A stretch of DNA of 18,890 bases from Sphingomonadales bacterium (GCA_017302775.1 JAFLDC010000011.1:1-18890), one strand, 5' to 3'. Positions 1 to 8,964 are shown, counted from the stretch's first letter. Notes: a model not told the origin generated them from the sequence alone. Made by a program: numbers and translations.

Positions 1-838
1 AAGCGGGCTCGATATTCCCAGCGCCAACACGATCATCATCCACCGCGCCGACCGATTTGGCCTGGCTCAGCTTTATCAGCTGCGCGGTCGGGTCGGTCGG
101 TCGAAACTGCGGGCCTATGCCTATCTCACCACTCCGGCCAATACGCAGCTGTCTGAAGTCGCCGAAAAGCGGCTCAAGGTGCTCGGCGATCTTGATTCGC
201 TGGGTGCAGGATTTCAGCTTGCCAGCCACGATCTCGATATTCGCGGCGCGGGCAACCTGCTGGGTGACGAGCAATCAGGGCACATTCGGGAAGTCGGTTT
301 CGAACTCTACCAGTCGATGCTGGAGGATGCGATCCTGGCGGCAAAGGCTGGCGACATGGGACTGGCCAAAGAACGTCATGCGCTGTCGCCGCAGATTACG
401 GTCGATGCGCCGATCATGATCCCGGAAAACTACGTCCCTGATTTGACGGTGCGCATGGCGCTATACCGCCGCCTCAACGATGCCGAGGACCAGAGAGAGA
501 TTGAGGCCCTGTCCGCGGAAATGATTGACCGGTTCGGCCCGCTGCCACAGCCAACCGCTAACCTGATCAAGCTGATCCAGATCAAGCGTCAGGCCATCGA
601 GGCCAACATTTCCAAAATCGACGTCGGAGCCAAAGGCAGCCTTGTCAGTTTTCACAACGATCAGTTTCCCGACCCCATCGGCTTGTTGTCTTATGCTCAA
701 CGGCTTGAAGGAACGATCAAATTGCGGCCGGACTCCAAGATCGTGGTAGTGCGCAGCTGGGCCAGCCCAGAGGCACGGCTTAATGGCCTGTTCCAATTGA
801 CCAAGGGGCTAAGCGCGATCGCCCGCAAGGCGACGTAG
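1..838 (+). CDS. mfd: Transcription-repair coupling factor Mfd, C-terminal part (5' end outside window)
   Basis: The open frame enters at base 2 and ends at TAG 836–838, giving about 278 C-terminal residues of a protein that is usually about 1150 long. Mfd is a DNA translocase that removes RNA polymerase stalled at lesions and recruits UvrA. Visible are the end of the second RecA-like helicase domain, with motif VI ([12 protein letters not shown], about residues 26–37 of the visible part), then the translocation segment with [20 protein letters not shown], then the C-terminal TRCF domain (from about [20 protein letters not shown]). RecG shares the helicase motifs but lacks the TRCF domain, so Mfd is the clear choice. 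The gene converges on the EAL gene, with only 11 bases between the two stop codons. No hairpin terminator is visible in that gap. Confidence 0.96.
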   Translation, partial: SGLDIPSANTIIIHRADRFGLAQLYQLRGRVGRSKLRAYAYLTTPANTQLSEVAEKRLKVLGDLDSLGAGFQLASHDLDIRGAGNLLGDEQSGHIREVGFELYQSMLEDAILAAKAGDMGLAKERHALSPQITVDAPIMIPENYVPDLTVRMALYRRLNDAEDQREIEALSAEMIDRFGPLPQPTANLIKLIQIKRQAIEANISKIDVGAKGSLVSFHNDQFPDPIGLLSYAQRLEGTIKLRPDSKIVVVRSWASPEARLNGLFQLTKGLSAIARKAT

Positions 839-849
839 TGAGCATCCTT

Positions 850-2151
850 TCACGACCTGGCGAAGGACTCGGCCAAAGCGATGAAATCGGCGGCACCCAT
901 GGGCTCCGCTCGCAAAAATCCCTGATAGCTTTCGCAGCCTTCGGCAGCGGCAAGTTCGCGTTGCGCCTCGCTTTCCACACCTTCGGCGATGACCGCCAGA
1001 TCAAGCGCCCCCGCCATGGCAATGATCGCGCGCAGCACGGCAAGATCACGCGAATTTCCCGCACCTTCGATCATCGACCGGTCAAGCTTGAGGTAGTGGA
1101 GCGGCAACAACTTGAGATAACGGAAATTACAAAACCCGGCCCCGAAATCGTCAAGCGCAACGCGCATCCCCTGTCCGGCCAGGCTTTCCAGCGCAGATGC
1201 CGCCTGTGCGACGTCGGCCAGCAAGACCTGCTCTGTCACCTCCAGGGTCAGCCGTTCGGGCCGATAGCCGCTCTGTGCAACCAGCCCAGCAAATTCCTGC
1301 GCGAAGCCGTCCTGCGCCAGATCGTTCGGCGTAACGTTAAGCGAGAGCCGCAGATCCCTTGGCCAGTCGCGCGCACCTGCCAGTGCCGTCGCGGCGATCA
1401 ATCGCGACAACGGAACGACATGGTCAGCCCGCTCTGCAATGGCGAACAAGGCACCGGCTCCGATCCTGCCAAGTTTGGGATGGTTCCACCTCGCCAGCGC
1501 CTCACCGCCGATCAGGCGGTCATCGCCGCAGGACCACTGCGGCTGATAAACAACCTCGATTTCGTTGCGATCCAGCGCCTGCAGAAGATCGGCCTCAAGC
1601 TGGGCTGCGCTGCGACCGGCGCGGATTACTTCCCCATCCGCCCAGCCGAGCCGGCGGGCAGGCGAATTCATCACGGTCGCAAGGGTTTGGCTAAGGCGAT
1701 CCAGCAGCGAATCCGCCTCCTCCCCTCCCAGCGACCGCAGTAACGCGCCGCGCGGTGAAAGCCGCAATGTATGCCCGCCTGTTGCTATTGGTCCCGCCAG
1801 CGCGTTCAGCACTTGCGCACCAACCAATTGCCAGCGTTCACGGCTGCAAGGCTCGGTGCTCATCAGCAAAAACTGTCCGCCGCCCCCTCGTGCCGCGATC
1901 CATGCTCCACCCAGTTCGCTGTGCGCAAACTGCCGTATCCGGTTCGCAACCTCTGCCAGCGCCACATCGCCGGCACCCGATCCATAGGCAAGATTGAGGG
2001 CGTCGAACCGGCGTAGCCCAATGAGCAGGGCGTGGACCGGTTTGCCCAGATCCAGCCATTCAGCCAGACGCGCCCGGGCCGAGTCGCGCCCCGGCAATCC
2101 GGTCAAGGCATCGCTGCACAAGGAAAAGCTGTCGGTGGTCGCGGCTTCCAT
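850..2151 (-). CDS. Cyclic-di-GMP phosphodiesterase with EAL domain and degenerate GGDEF domain
   Basis: A 433-residue soluble protein with no signal peptide or membrane segment. Residues about 12–170 resemble a GGDEF domain (DALTGLPGR near the start), but the active-site signature reads GGGQF (90–94) instead of GGDEF, so cyclase activity is unlikely. Residues about 185–430 form an EAL domain with the known catalytic set intact: E217 of EAL, N272, E304 (LEVTE), D334–D335 (DDFGAGF), K355, E390 (AEGVES) and Q410. It should therefore hydrolyse c-di-GMP to pGpG, with the GGDEF part possibly acting as a GTP-sensing or dimerisation module. The start ATG at 2151 is divergent from nadK across a short spacer. 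What signal it senses is not visible, since no PAS, REC or periplasmic domain is attached. Confidence 0.92.
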   Translation of the reverse strand: MEAATTDSFSLCSDALTGLPGRDSARARLAEWLDLGKPVHALLIGLRRFDALNLAYGSGAGDVALAEVANRIRQFAHSELGGAWIAARGGGGQFLLMSTEPCSRERWQLVGAQVLNALAGPIATGGHTLRLSPRGALLRSLGGEEADSLLDRLSQTLATVMNSPARRLGWADGEVIRAGRSAAQLEADLLQALDRNEIEVVYQPQWSCGDDRLIGGEALARWNHPKLGRIGAGALFAIAERADHVVPLSRLIAATALAGARDWPRDLRLSLNVTPNDLAQDGFAQEFAGLVAQSGYRPERLTLEVTEQVLLADVAQAASALESLAGQGMRVALDDFGAGFCNFRYLKLLPLHYLKLDRSMIEGAGNSRDLAVLRAIIAMAGALDLAVIAEGVESEAQRELAAAEGCESYQGFLRAEPMGAADFIALAESFARS

Positions 2152-2213
2152 CGCCGCCGCGATAGCACAAGCCCCCTACCAAAGTGTTCCAATTCCCCAT
2201 ATGCACCGCCTCG

Positions 2214-2993
2214 ATGCGCAATCTACCCGCCCTGGCCCTGCTGGTATCCGATACCCCCCGTGCCCAGGAGGCTGCAGAGGCTCTGCGTGCGGACCAGGCG
2301 TTTGTTCCGCTGCCCGAAGCAGATGTCGCAGTGGTGTTGGGCGGGGATGGCCAGATGCTCCATGCCCTGCACGAGATGTTGGATACCGCTCACGTCATCC
2401 CGGCGTATGGCCTGAACCTTGGTACGGTCGGTTTCTTGATGAACAAGCCCAAATCCAGCCGCCCGCTGGCGGAACGGATCGCCCGCGCCAAGCAATTGAC
2501 CATTACGCCCCTGGAGATGACTGCGACGCTGGGGAGCGGACGCCAAGAAACCAGGCTTGCCATCAATGAAGTGTCCCTGCTGCGCGAAACCCGCCAGACG
2601 GCACGGCTGGAAGTGGCGGTAAACGGCAAAGTTCGCATGGCCGAACTCTATTGTGATGGCGTGCTGGTTGCCACCCCAGCCGGGTCAACCGCATACAACC
2701 TTTCGGCCAATGGCCCAATCCTGCCGCTGACCTCGGCTCTCGTGGCACTGACTCCGATCAGCCCATTCCGCCCCCGGCGCTGGCGCGGCGCTATTCTGCC
2801 CGATCACTATGAAATTACCTTTCGCGTGCTGGATCCCGACAAGCGCCCCGTCGCGGTCGTCGCCGATCAAAAGGAATTGCGGGATATCGTGGAAGTTCAG
2901 GTCAAGGTCGCACGCGACCGCAGGCTGACCCTGCTGTTCGATCCCGGCAAAACCCTGGAAGAGCGGATTTTCGCAGAACAGTTCCAGGTTTGA
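2214..2993 (+). CDS. nadK: NAD kinase
   Basis: A cytosolic enzyme that phosphorylates NAD to NADP with ATP or polyphosphate. The 259-residue frame from ATG 2214 carries the family's motifs: GGDG at 43–46, the glycine-rich NLGTVGFL around 68–75, the NE pair at 118–119, and DG-x4-TPAGSTAY at 148–161 (usually TPTGSTAY). The length is typical for alphaproteobacterial NadK. An upstream in-frame GTG at 2184 would add ten residues. I prefer ATG 2214 because the protein then starts right at the first beta strand (ALALLVSD), but neither start has a clear ribosome binding site. It is divergent from the EAL gene and is followed by tRNA-Asn on the same strand. Confidence 0.95.
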   Translation: MRNLPALALLVSDTPRAQEAAEALRADQAFVPLPEADVAVVLGGDGQMLHALHEMLDTAHVIPAYGLNLGTVGFLMNKPKSSRPLAERIARAKQLTITPLEMTATLGSGRQETRLAINEVSLLRETRQTARLEVAVNGKVRMAELYCDGVLVATPAGSTAYNLSANGPILPLTSALVALTPISPFRPRRWRGAILPDHYEITFRVLDPDKRPVAVVADQKELRDIVEVQVKVARDRRLTLLFDPGKTLEERIFAEQFQV

Positions 2994-3012
2994 TTTTTTG
3001 CCGCAGACCCGC

Positions 3013-3040
3013 TTGCCAAACATTTCGGCGCTGCTATAGG
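3013..3040 (+). promoter_or_regulatory. Probable sigma-70 promoter of tRNA-Asn
   Basis: TTGCCA (3013–3018) and TATAGG (3035–3040) are separated by 16 bases. Transcription would begin near 3047, about 18 bases before the mature tRNA. It lies in the only non-coding gap between nadK and the tRNA. The assignment rests on similarity to the consensus only. Confidence 0.5.
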
Positions 3041-3064
3041 CGCATTCCTGCCCGCAAGGGTTGC

Positions 3065-3139
3065 TCCCCGATAGCTCAGCGGTAGAGTAGGTGACTGTTA
3101 ATCACTTGGTCGTTGGTTCGAATCCAACTCGGGGAGCCA
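3065..3139 (+). tRNA. tRNA-Asn (anticodon GUU)
   Basis: A complete cloverleaf can be folded by eye. The acceptor stem TCCCCGA (3065–3071) pairs with TCGGGGA, the anticodon loop CTGTTAA contains GTT, and the T arm is GTTGG-TTCGAAT-CCAAC. The discriminator is G, and the 3' CCA (3137–3139) is encoded. It has no variable-arm extension and no intron. It sits between nadK and the HD-domain gene. Confidence 0.97.
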
Positions 3140-3183
3140 TTTCAATCCTTCCATCGCCGATAACATGGTGCCACTAGGGCGTC

Positions 3184-3942
3184 ATGTGCGTCCACCCTGC
3201 CACCCCCGTTGACCATGCACCCTTGCCGCAGGACGGGCGTGACCGATTGATTCTCAATTCTCCGATCGGCTGGATCGGAACGGGCCAGCCTGATCCCGAA
3301 CCGGACATGCTCGCCCGGCTGAATGGCAATGCGGTGATGATGATGGGCGATAATCCCGCCCTGCCCCGCATGCCTTCCCGGCCCACCCTGCTGGATTTCT
3401 TCAAGCTGCGGTTCAACGATTTCACCGTCCGCCACCTGCTGGCCAGTGCCAAGCGCGCGATGGATGACGGGCATAGCGACCCGGTGATAATGGCCTGCCT
3501 GCTTCACGACATATCGAACGGCTGCCTGGTACGGCCGGATCACGGGTACTGGAGCGCACAGATCGTTGCGCCTTATGTCAGCGAGGAAGTGGCCTGGGCG
3601 ATCAAGTATCACCAAGCCTTGCGCTATTTTCCGGACGAAAGCGTGGGCTATGCCTACCCCACGAACTATGACTGGTTCTTTGGCGAAGGCTATCGCCAAG
3701 AGCTTCCCGACTACATTCGCCGCGATGCAGCACTCGCACGCGATCACCGATGGTACATGACCAGCCGGATCGTGACGATCAACGACATCTACTTTTTCGA
3801 GGACACCGATCCGGTCGATCCGGAGATATTCGCTGATGTTATTGGCCGCAACTGGAAGCAGCCCGACGAGGGGCTCGGCCATGATGACAGCGCATCATCG
3901 CATATGTGGCGCACAATGATCTGGCCGAACAACTTTCTCTAA
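3184..3942 (+). CDS. HD-domain protein of unknown substrate
   Basis: A 252-residue soluble protein. An HD-type metal site is visible: H84 (VRHLLA), the H108–D109 pair (CLLHDI), H120 (DHGYW) and H143 (KYHQALRYF). That is enough ligands for one or two metals, in the style of HD phosphohydrolases and HD-fold oxygenases. The C-terminal half is rich in aromatic residues (YPTNYDWFFGEGY; HMWRT…WPNNFL) and looks like a specific family conserved beyond the HD core. I cannot name the substrate. The start ATG 3184 has AGGG about 7 bases upstream. The gene follows tRNA-Asn by about 45 bases and shares its last 4 bases with the convergent TSUP gene. Confidence 0.8.
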   Translation: MCVHPATPVDHAPLPQDGRDRLILNSPIGWIGTGQPDPEPDMLARLNGNAVMMMGDNPALPRMPSRPTLLDFFKLRFNDFTVRHLLASAKRAMDDGHSDPVIMACLLHDISNGCLVRPDHGYWSAQIVAPYVSEEVAWAIKYHQALRYFPDESVGYAYPTNYDWFFGEGYRQELPDYIRRDAALARDHRWYMTSRIVTINDIYFFEDTDPVDPEIFADVIGRNWKQPDEGLGHDDSASSHMWRTMIWPNNFL

Positions 3943-4676
3943 CCGACCAGCAGCCGGCCCCCCGCCCAGATCGTAAGCCCCGCAGTCAACCAGCGGATGA
4001 CCCGTTCGGGCAGCCAACGCAGGGCCAGCAGACTGCCGAGCTGGCCACCGATCACCACCATTATCAGTAACGGCAAGGCCGGAATTAACGCCTCGGCAAA
4101 TCGGTCCGCACCATGTTTGATCAGCTGCCCTGCCAATCCGGTGATGGAATTGACCAGGATGAACAGGCTGGTTGTCGAAGCGATCTGCCGCGCGTCGGCC
4201 CACCGGGTCAAATGCAACAGGGGCGCCAGGAATATCCCGCCGCCGATCCCGACAAGGCCGGCCAGGTAGCCCATGGGCGCCACAATAAACCGCACATGGC
4301 GCGCTGTGGCGGTCGGCCGCATTTCCTGACCTTGTGCACGAGGAACAAACAACATGAGCCCTGCTGCGATCAGAACCAGACCCAGCAGCAACAGGAAGGT
4401 TGCCTCATTGATGGGTGTCAGCCCACCCAGAAAAGCAAGCGGGGCGGCTACCAACGACAAGCTCAGCGCCCCGCGCCAGGGAATGACCCCGGCGCGGGCG
4501 AAGCGCAGGGTCGAACCGCTCACCACCAATATATTGCAGCACAGGCTGACGATCGGCAGCAGGCGATAGTCAAACCCCGCCAGGCTAAGCAGCGCGTTGT
4601 AGGTTGACCCTCCGCCGAAACCGACCGAGGCATATAGCAACGCGGTTCCGAAAAATGCCGGGGTCAACCAGTCCAT
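3939..4676 (-). CDS. TSUP-family (TauE/SafE) sulfite/anion permease
   Basis: A 245-residue hydrophobic inner-membrane protein with about eight predicted membrane segments arranged as two halves, each beginning with a glycine-rich loop. These loops are ASVGFGGGSTYN near residue 16 and GLVGIGGGIFLAPLL near 140, and they are the family hallmark. Known members move sulfite, sulfoacetate or other organosulfur anions, but the substrate here cannot be read from sequence. The start ATG 4676 has a strong ribosome binding site (GGAGGGG, about 5 bases upstream). The start lies 28 bases beyond the secA stop on the same strand with no terminator between, so it may be read through from secA. Its TAG stop overlaps the TAA of the convergent HD gene in the tetramer CTAA. 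Confidence 0.9.
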   Translation of the reverse strand: MDWLTPAFFGTALLYASVGFGGGSTYNALLSLAGFDYRLLPIVSLCCNILVVSGSTLRFARAGVIPWRGALSLSLVAAPLAFLGGLTPINEATFLLLLGLVLIAAGLMLFVPRAQGQEMRPTATARHVRFIVAPMGYLAGLVGIGGGIFLAPLLHLTRWADARQIASTTSLFILVNSITGLAGQLIKHGADRFAEALIPALPLLIMVVIGGQLGSLLALRWLPERVIRWLTAGLTIWAGGRLLVG

Positions 4677-4704
4677 TCGCGCCCCTCCAGGAAGGCGTCC
4701 TTAT

Positions 4705-7446
4705 TCAGCCCGCTGCGCCATGGCAGTGCTTGTATTTCTGGCCGGAACCGCATGGGCACAGGGCGTTGCGTGACAACCCCATTCCGGCATAGGGATCATC
4801 ACCTGCGACCGGCGGAGCGCCTAATCCCGCCGCGGCACCAACGGCCCCGGCCCCCAGTGCGCCCATCATGGCAGCTGCCCCCGGAATGCGCGGCTCGCCA
4901 TCATTTTCGCCGGTAAACGGATCAATGTGGCTGGTCAGAAAGTCAGGCAAATCCGGCAGATCAACCGGATCCGGCATCCGCAGCTCACTGTTCATGAGAA
5001 TGCGGGTCACGTCTTCGCGGATGGCGCCCAGCATGCGTTCGAATAGGCCAAAGGCCTCCTGCTTGTATTCGTTGATAGGCTGTTTCTGAGCATAGGCACG
5101 CAGGAATACAACCTGGCGCAGCGCATCAAGCGTGGCCAGATGCTCTTTCCAGTAGTGGTCAAGCCGTTCCAGAAGAATTTGCTTTTCAACCTGGCGCCAG
5201 ATTGCGGTGTCCTCGCCCACCTTGGCTGCCATCTTGGCATCGGCGGCATCGGAGAGATGCTGTTCAATGTCCTCAGGCTCGATACCATCCTCGGCCAGCC
5301 ATTCATCGAACGGCGGCTCCATGCCCAGGATCTCGGCGGTGCGCAGCTTAAGCCCTTCGATATCCCACTGCTCGGGATAAGACCCCGGCGGGCAGGCAGT
5401 GCCTACCAGTGTGTTGACGGTGTCGTGGCGCATATCCTCGACCACGTCATCGACGGTTTCGGAATCCATGATGTCGGCGCGCTGTTCGTAGATCACCTTG
5501 CGCTGGTCGTTCATCACATCATCGTATTCCACAACCTGCTTGCGGATATCGTAGTTGCGCGCCTCAACCTTTTTCTGCGCCGTCTCAATCGCCTTGGACA
5601 GCCAGCGGGAACCAATCGCCTCACCATCGGCAAGGTTCGAATTCATCATCTTGGAGAACAGCGTGTCCGGGCCGAAAATGCGCAACAGATCATCTTCAAG
5701 GCACAGGTAGAACTTGCTCATGCCCGGATCGCCCTGACGGCCTGAACGACCGCGCAACTGATTGTCGATCCGGCGGCTTTCGTGCCGCTCCGTCCCGATC
5801 ACGCACAGACCGCCAGCAGCGAGAACCTGCTGCTTTTCCGCTTCGATTTCGGCGGCAAAGGTTTCGATCGCTTTCGCCCGCTCCGGACCTTCCGGAACGT
5901 CCTTGAGCTCATCCTCGATCCGGAACTCCAGATTGCCACCCAGCTTGATGTCCGTCCCGCGACCAGCCATGTTGGTGGCGATGGTGACGGCACCCAGCCG
6001 ACCGGCCTGCGCGACGATGTGCGCTTCCATCTCGTGGAAGCGGGCGTTCAGCACGGCATGCTTGACGCCTTCCTGATTGAGATAATTCGACAGCAATTCC
6101 GATTTCTCGATTGAAACCGTCCCGACCAGCACCGGTTGCCCCGATTTGCTCTTCTCGGCGATCAGCTTGGCGATGGCCTGGAACTTGTCCGTGGTATTCT
6201 TGTAGAACTCGTCCTCATCGTCGACGCGCTGCACCGGCACGTTAGTCGGAATGGTCACGACGTTCATCTTGTAGATGTCGAAGAACTCAGCCGCCTCGGT
6301 CGCGGCGGTGCCGGTCATCCCGGAAAGCTTCGGGTACATCCGGAAATAGTTCTGGAAGGTGATCGAGGCCATCGTCTGGTTTTCCGGCTCGATATGAACC
6401 CCTTCCTTTGCCTCCACCGCCTGGTGCAGCCCGTTCGACCAGCGACGCCCGTCCATCATGCGACCGGTGAATTCGTCAATGATCACAACCTTGTCATCCT
6501 TGACGATGTAATCGATGTCGCGTTTGAACATCACCACCGCCTTGAGGCTTTGATCAAGGTGGTGAACCACCTGGGTGTTCTCGATATCGTAAAGGTTCGA
6601 CCCTTCAAGCAGGCCGGCCTCTTCCAGCATCCGCTCGGCCTTTTCGACCCCATCTTCGGTCAGGGTGATGTTCTTGGTCTTCTCGTCGGCTTCGTAATCT
6701 TCCGGGGCCAGCTGCTTCACAATGGCATCGACACGGACATAGAGCTCGCTCTTGTCATCAGTCGGTCCTGAAATGATGAGGGGCGTGCGCGCTTCATCGA
6801 TCAGGATCGAATCGACTTCATCAACGATGGCGTAGTTGAAAGCGCGGTGCACCATCTGGCTGCGCTCATGCTTCATGTTATCGCGCAGGTAATCGAACCC
6901 GAGTTCGTTATTGGTGGCGTAGGTAATATCGCTTTCATAGGCCTGACGGCGTTCTGGTTCAGACAGGTTCGGAACAATGACGCCAACTGTCAGACCCAGG
7001 AAGGTGTAAATCTGCCCCATCCACTCTGCGTCGCGGCGCGCCAGATAATCGTTGACCGTAACAACGTGTACACCCTTGCCTTCAAGCGCGTTGAGGTAGA
7101 CCGCCAGGGTCGCCACAAGGGTCTTGCCTTCGCCGGTACGCATTTCGGCAATCTCACCGCGATGCAGCACGATCCCACCGATCATCTGCACGTCGAAGTG
7201 GCGCATGCCGAGTACACGGCGCGAGGCTTCGCGAACAGTTGCAAAGGCTTCGGGCAGCAGATCATCCAGTGTCCGTCCCTCGTCCAGCATACGGCGAAAC
7301 TTGACGGTCTGGGCTTGCAGTTCTTCGTCGCTCAACCCCTGCAAATCCGGCTCGAACGCCGCAATCTGTTTGACGATCTTGTCGAGCGACTTGACGTAAC
7401 GATCGTTGGATGAGCCGAAGACGGCCTTGGCGATGGAGCCGAACAT
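4705..7446 (-). CDS. secA: Protein translocase ATPase SecA
   Basis: The motor ATPase that pushes unfolded preproteins through SecYEG. The 913-residue protein from ATG 7446 ([11 protein letters not shown]) has the usual length and all landmarks: MRTGEGKT Walker A at about 102–109, [16 protein letters not shown]alker B, the preprotein cross-linking region, the second nucleotide-binding domain with [10 protein letters not shown] and [11 protein letters not shown], and a C-terminal zinc knuckle (C897, C899, C908, H909) for SecB and lipid binding. An in-frame upstream extension to 7512 exists, but ATG 7446 has AGGAAA at the right distance and matches the family start. It is preceded on the same strand by a small exported protein and a stable hairpin, and followed by the TSUP gene. 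Confidence 0.99.
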   Translation of the reverse strand: MFGSIAKAVFGSSNDRYVKSLDKIVKQIAAFEPDLQGLSDEELQAQTVKFRRMLDEGRTLDDLLPEAFATVREASRRVLGMRHFDVQMIGGIVLHRGEIAEMRTGEGKTLVATLAVYLNALEGKGVHVVTVNDYLARRDAEWMGQIYTFLGLTVGVIVPNLSEPERRQAYESDITYATNNELGFDYLRDNMKHERSQMVHRAFNYAIVDEVDSILIDEARTPLIISGPTDDKSELYVRVDAIVKQLAPEDYEADEKTKNITLTEDGVEKAERMLEEAGLLEGSNLYDIENTQVVHHLDQSLKAVVMFKRDIDYIVKDDKVVIIDEFTGRMMDGRRWSNGLHQAVEAKEGVHIEPENQTMASITFQNYFRMYPKLSGMTGTAATEAAEFFDIYKMNVVTIPTNVPVQRVDDEDEFYKNTTDKFQAIAKLIAEKSKSGQPVLVGTVSIEKSELLSNYLNQEGVKHAVLNARFHEMEAHIVAQAGRLGAVTIATNMAGRGTDIKLGGNLEFRIEDELKDVPEGPERAKAIETFAAEIEAEKQQVLAAGGLCVIGTERHESRRIDNQLRGRSGRQGDPGMSKFYLCLEDDLLRIFGPDTLFSKMMNSNLADGEAIGSRWLSKAIETAQKKVEARNYDIRKQVVEYDDVMNDQRKVIYEQRADIMDSETVDDVVEDMRHDTVNTLVGTACPPGSYPEQWDIEGLKLRTAEILGMEPPFDEWLAEDGIEPEDIEQHLSDAADAKMAAKVGEDTAIWRQVEKQILLERLDHYWKEHLATLDALRQVVFLRAYAQKQPINEYKQEAFGLFERMLGAIREDVTRILMNSELRMPDPVDLPDLPDFLTSHIDPFTGENDGEPRIPGAAAMMGALGAGAVGAAAGLGAPPVAGDDPYAGMGLSRNALCPCGSGQKYKHCHGAAG

Positions 7447-7512
7447 GGTGAATTTCCTGACTTGAGAAGGGATATAGCAAACGGTTTGCGCCGCGCAGAA
7501 GCGCGCCGACAC

Positions 7513-7532
7513 GATCCGCGGCGTCGCGGATC
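7513..7532 (-). promoter_or_regulatory. Perfect 8-bp hairpin in the secA leader
   Basis: GATCCGCG (7513–7520), a four-base loop, then CGCGGATC (7525–7532). It lies between the stop of the small exported protein and the secA start. A second, weaker hairpin (CGCGC-TTCT-GCGCG on the minus strand) follows it. On the minus strand no run of T follows, so it is a poor intrinsic terminator. It may act in attenuation, mRNA stability or ribosome spacing instead. Confidence 0.5.
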
Positions 7533-7543
7533 CTTGACCTTAG

Positions 7544-7816
7544 CTATTCGTGAGCGCGGTCCGGCCCGAGCAAGACAGTTCGAACGGGCGGCCCAACGCG
7601 AGACAAACACGGACCCGCCTCGCAAATTTCCTGCGGCACCATCCCTTGCGCAACCGGAGCGGCAATGGTTTGAGCGGAGGCAATAGCCCTGCTTTCCGAA
7701 GATTGATCGACGACGGCGCCAATCTCGGTATCGCCGTGCACCCGCGCTGCCGCAGGGGCGACCTGCGTGGCGATCCCCGCGAACAGGGCCAGAATGGCAA
7801 GGAACAGACGGTTCAT
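7544..7816 (-). CDS. Small exported protein upstream of secA, possible secretion monitor
   Basis: A 90-residue protein from ATG 7816 (MNRLFLAILALFAG…); an alternative ATG at 7828 adds four residues. Residues 1–24 form a clear Sec signal peptide with a possible cleavage site at APAAA-R. The mature part is short, rich in Ala, Val and Pro, has two cysteines (C65, C70), and has no recognisable fold. It ends in a compact tail, VGPPVRTVLLGPDRAHE. The gene ends 97 bases before secA on the same strand. By position and design it resembles SecM of E. coli, a short exported peptide whose translational arrest controls secA, although no SecM sequence motif is present. My recollection that related short proteins with a similar tail sit before secA in other sphingomonads is unverified. 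No good ribosome binding site is visible at either start. Confidence 0.7.
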   Translation of the reverse strand: MNRLFLAILALFAGIATQVAPAAARVHGDTEIGAVVDQSSESRAIASAQTIAAPVAQGMVPQEICEAGPCLSRVGPPVRTVLLGPDRAHE

Positions 7817-7932
7817 GACCGCTGGCATATAGGCAGCGCCAATCGCCGCGTCCAGTCTGCAACCTTGCAGTCAGGTTGATCTTTCGGCGTGAGGCTGGTG
7901 TAACTGCGGCAACGGCAAGGGGGATAAAGGGC

Positions 7933-8964
7933 ATGAGCCAGCCTGCGGCATCACCGGCACAGCATATCCGCATGTTTCAGTTGGACTGTCTGCGCGGCAT
8001 CGCCGCCTTCATGATCGTGTTCTATCATCTGGACATCGTTTACCGGATCGGCGGCCCGTTCCAGCGCGGTTATCTGTTCGTCGATCTCTTCTTTCTGCTG
8101 TCCGGTTTTGTACTGGCAGTTTCGACCGAAAAGAAGCTGAATACGGGAATCGGCGCGGTCGAATTTACCTGGGCCCGTTACAAGCGGTTGTTTCCGCTGG
8201 TGGCAGTGGGCATCGGGGTGGCACTGGTCCGGGCTGTGGTGATCGGTATGGCCGATCCGCTGACTCTTATAATATGGGTGGCGTTGGACCTGGCCATGAT
8301 CCCCAGCCTAGTTGGCACAGGGCCATTCTACCGTTTCAATGGGCCGCAATGGACCCTTTTTTACGAGCTGCTGGCCAATTTTCTGCATGCCCTGGTGCTG
8401 AAGCGCGTACCCACCCGTGCGCTGCTGGTCCTGGCATTGGCCATGGCGATCTGGCTTGTTTACACCGTACGGATTCACGGGGCCGATACGATGGGCGTCG
8501 ACGCCCCCACATGGAAAACCTGGTGGATGGCTCTTCCCCGCGTCGGCTTTCCCTATATTCTAGGGGTGTGGATTGGACGCAGGTATCGTGAGGGCTTGCG
8601 GACACCCAGTCTGCCTTGGTGGCTCGCGCTCGCATTGCCGGTCGGCGGGATCATGCTGGTACCTGCGCTGCCACTCGGCAAAGTCACAGGCGACCTGGGG
8701 TTCGTGATCCTTTTCCTGCCCGTCATGACCTGGCTGATCGCAATGGCCCAGCCGCCGCAAGCCTGGCGAACGGCAATGGAATGGCTCGGCAATTTTTCAC
8801 TGCCGCTATATTGTGTCCATCTTACGGTACTGGTGTGGATGTCGGAGTTGCTGGGCCGAACCACTGCCGTAGCCACGGCTGCGGTTATTACCGCGATGGC
8901 GCTTTCGTGGATATTTTCCAAGCTGATCTCTTTTGGCAGCAAGCCTACCCAAGCCAAGAGCTGA
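7933..8964 (+). CDS. Membrane acyltransferase, acyltransferase 3 family
   Basis: A 343-residue integral inner-membrane protein of the family that O-acetylates or O-acylates surface sugars (OafA/NodX-like). It shows the N-terminal signature LDCLRGIAAFMIVFYHL with R21 and the candidate catalytic H32, then DLFFLLSGFVLA and FTWARYKRLFPL, and about ten hydrophobic segments. The start ATG 7933 has AAGGGGG 9 bases upstream. An upstream in-frame TTG at 7876 is less likely. There is no attached SGNH domain. No sugar-synthesis genes are nearby, so the acceptor is unknown. It is divergent from the secA leader gene, and a bidirectional terminator follows it. Confidence 0.9.
   Translation: MSQPAASPAQHIRMFQLDCLRGIAAFMIVFYHLDIVYRIGGPFQRGYLFVDLFFLLSGFVLAVSTEKKLNTGIGAVEFTWARYKRLFPLVAVGIGVALVRAVVIGMADPLTLIIWVALDLAMIPSLVGTGPFYRFNGPQWTLFYELLANFLHALVLKRVPTRALLVLALAMAIWLVYTVRIHGADTMGVDAPTWKTWWMALPRVGFPYILGVWIGRRYREGLRTPSLPWWLALALPVGGIMLVPALPLGKVTGDLGFVILFLPVMTWLIAMAQPPQAWRTAMEWLGNFSLPLYCVHLTVLVWMSELLGRTTAVATAAVITAMALSWIFSKLISFGSKPTQAKS

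Noticed and set aside
838..1743. 301-codon open frame on the plus strand, antisense to the EAL gene
   Set aside because: It mirrors the codon structure of the EAL gene, which has full catalytic motifs; the frame has no recognisable domain and is a shadow of high-GC coding DNA.
3142..3882. 246-codon minus-strand open frame opposite the HD-domain gene
   Set aside because: The plus-strand product shows a coherent HD fold and a natural start; the antisense product has an abnormal composition and no motif.
7513..7532. The secA leader hairpin as a simple intrinsic terminator
   Set aside because: No T-run follows on the minus strand, and a terminator directly before secA would cut it off from its upstream gene; kept only as a regulatory hairpin.
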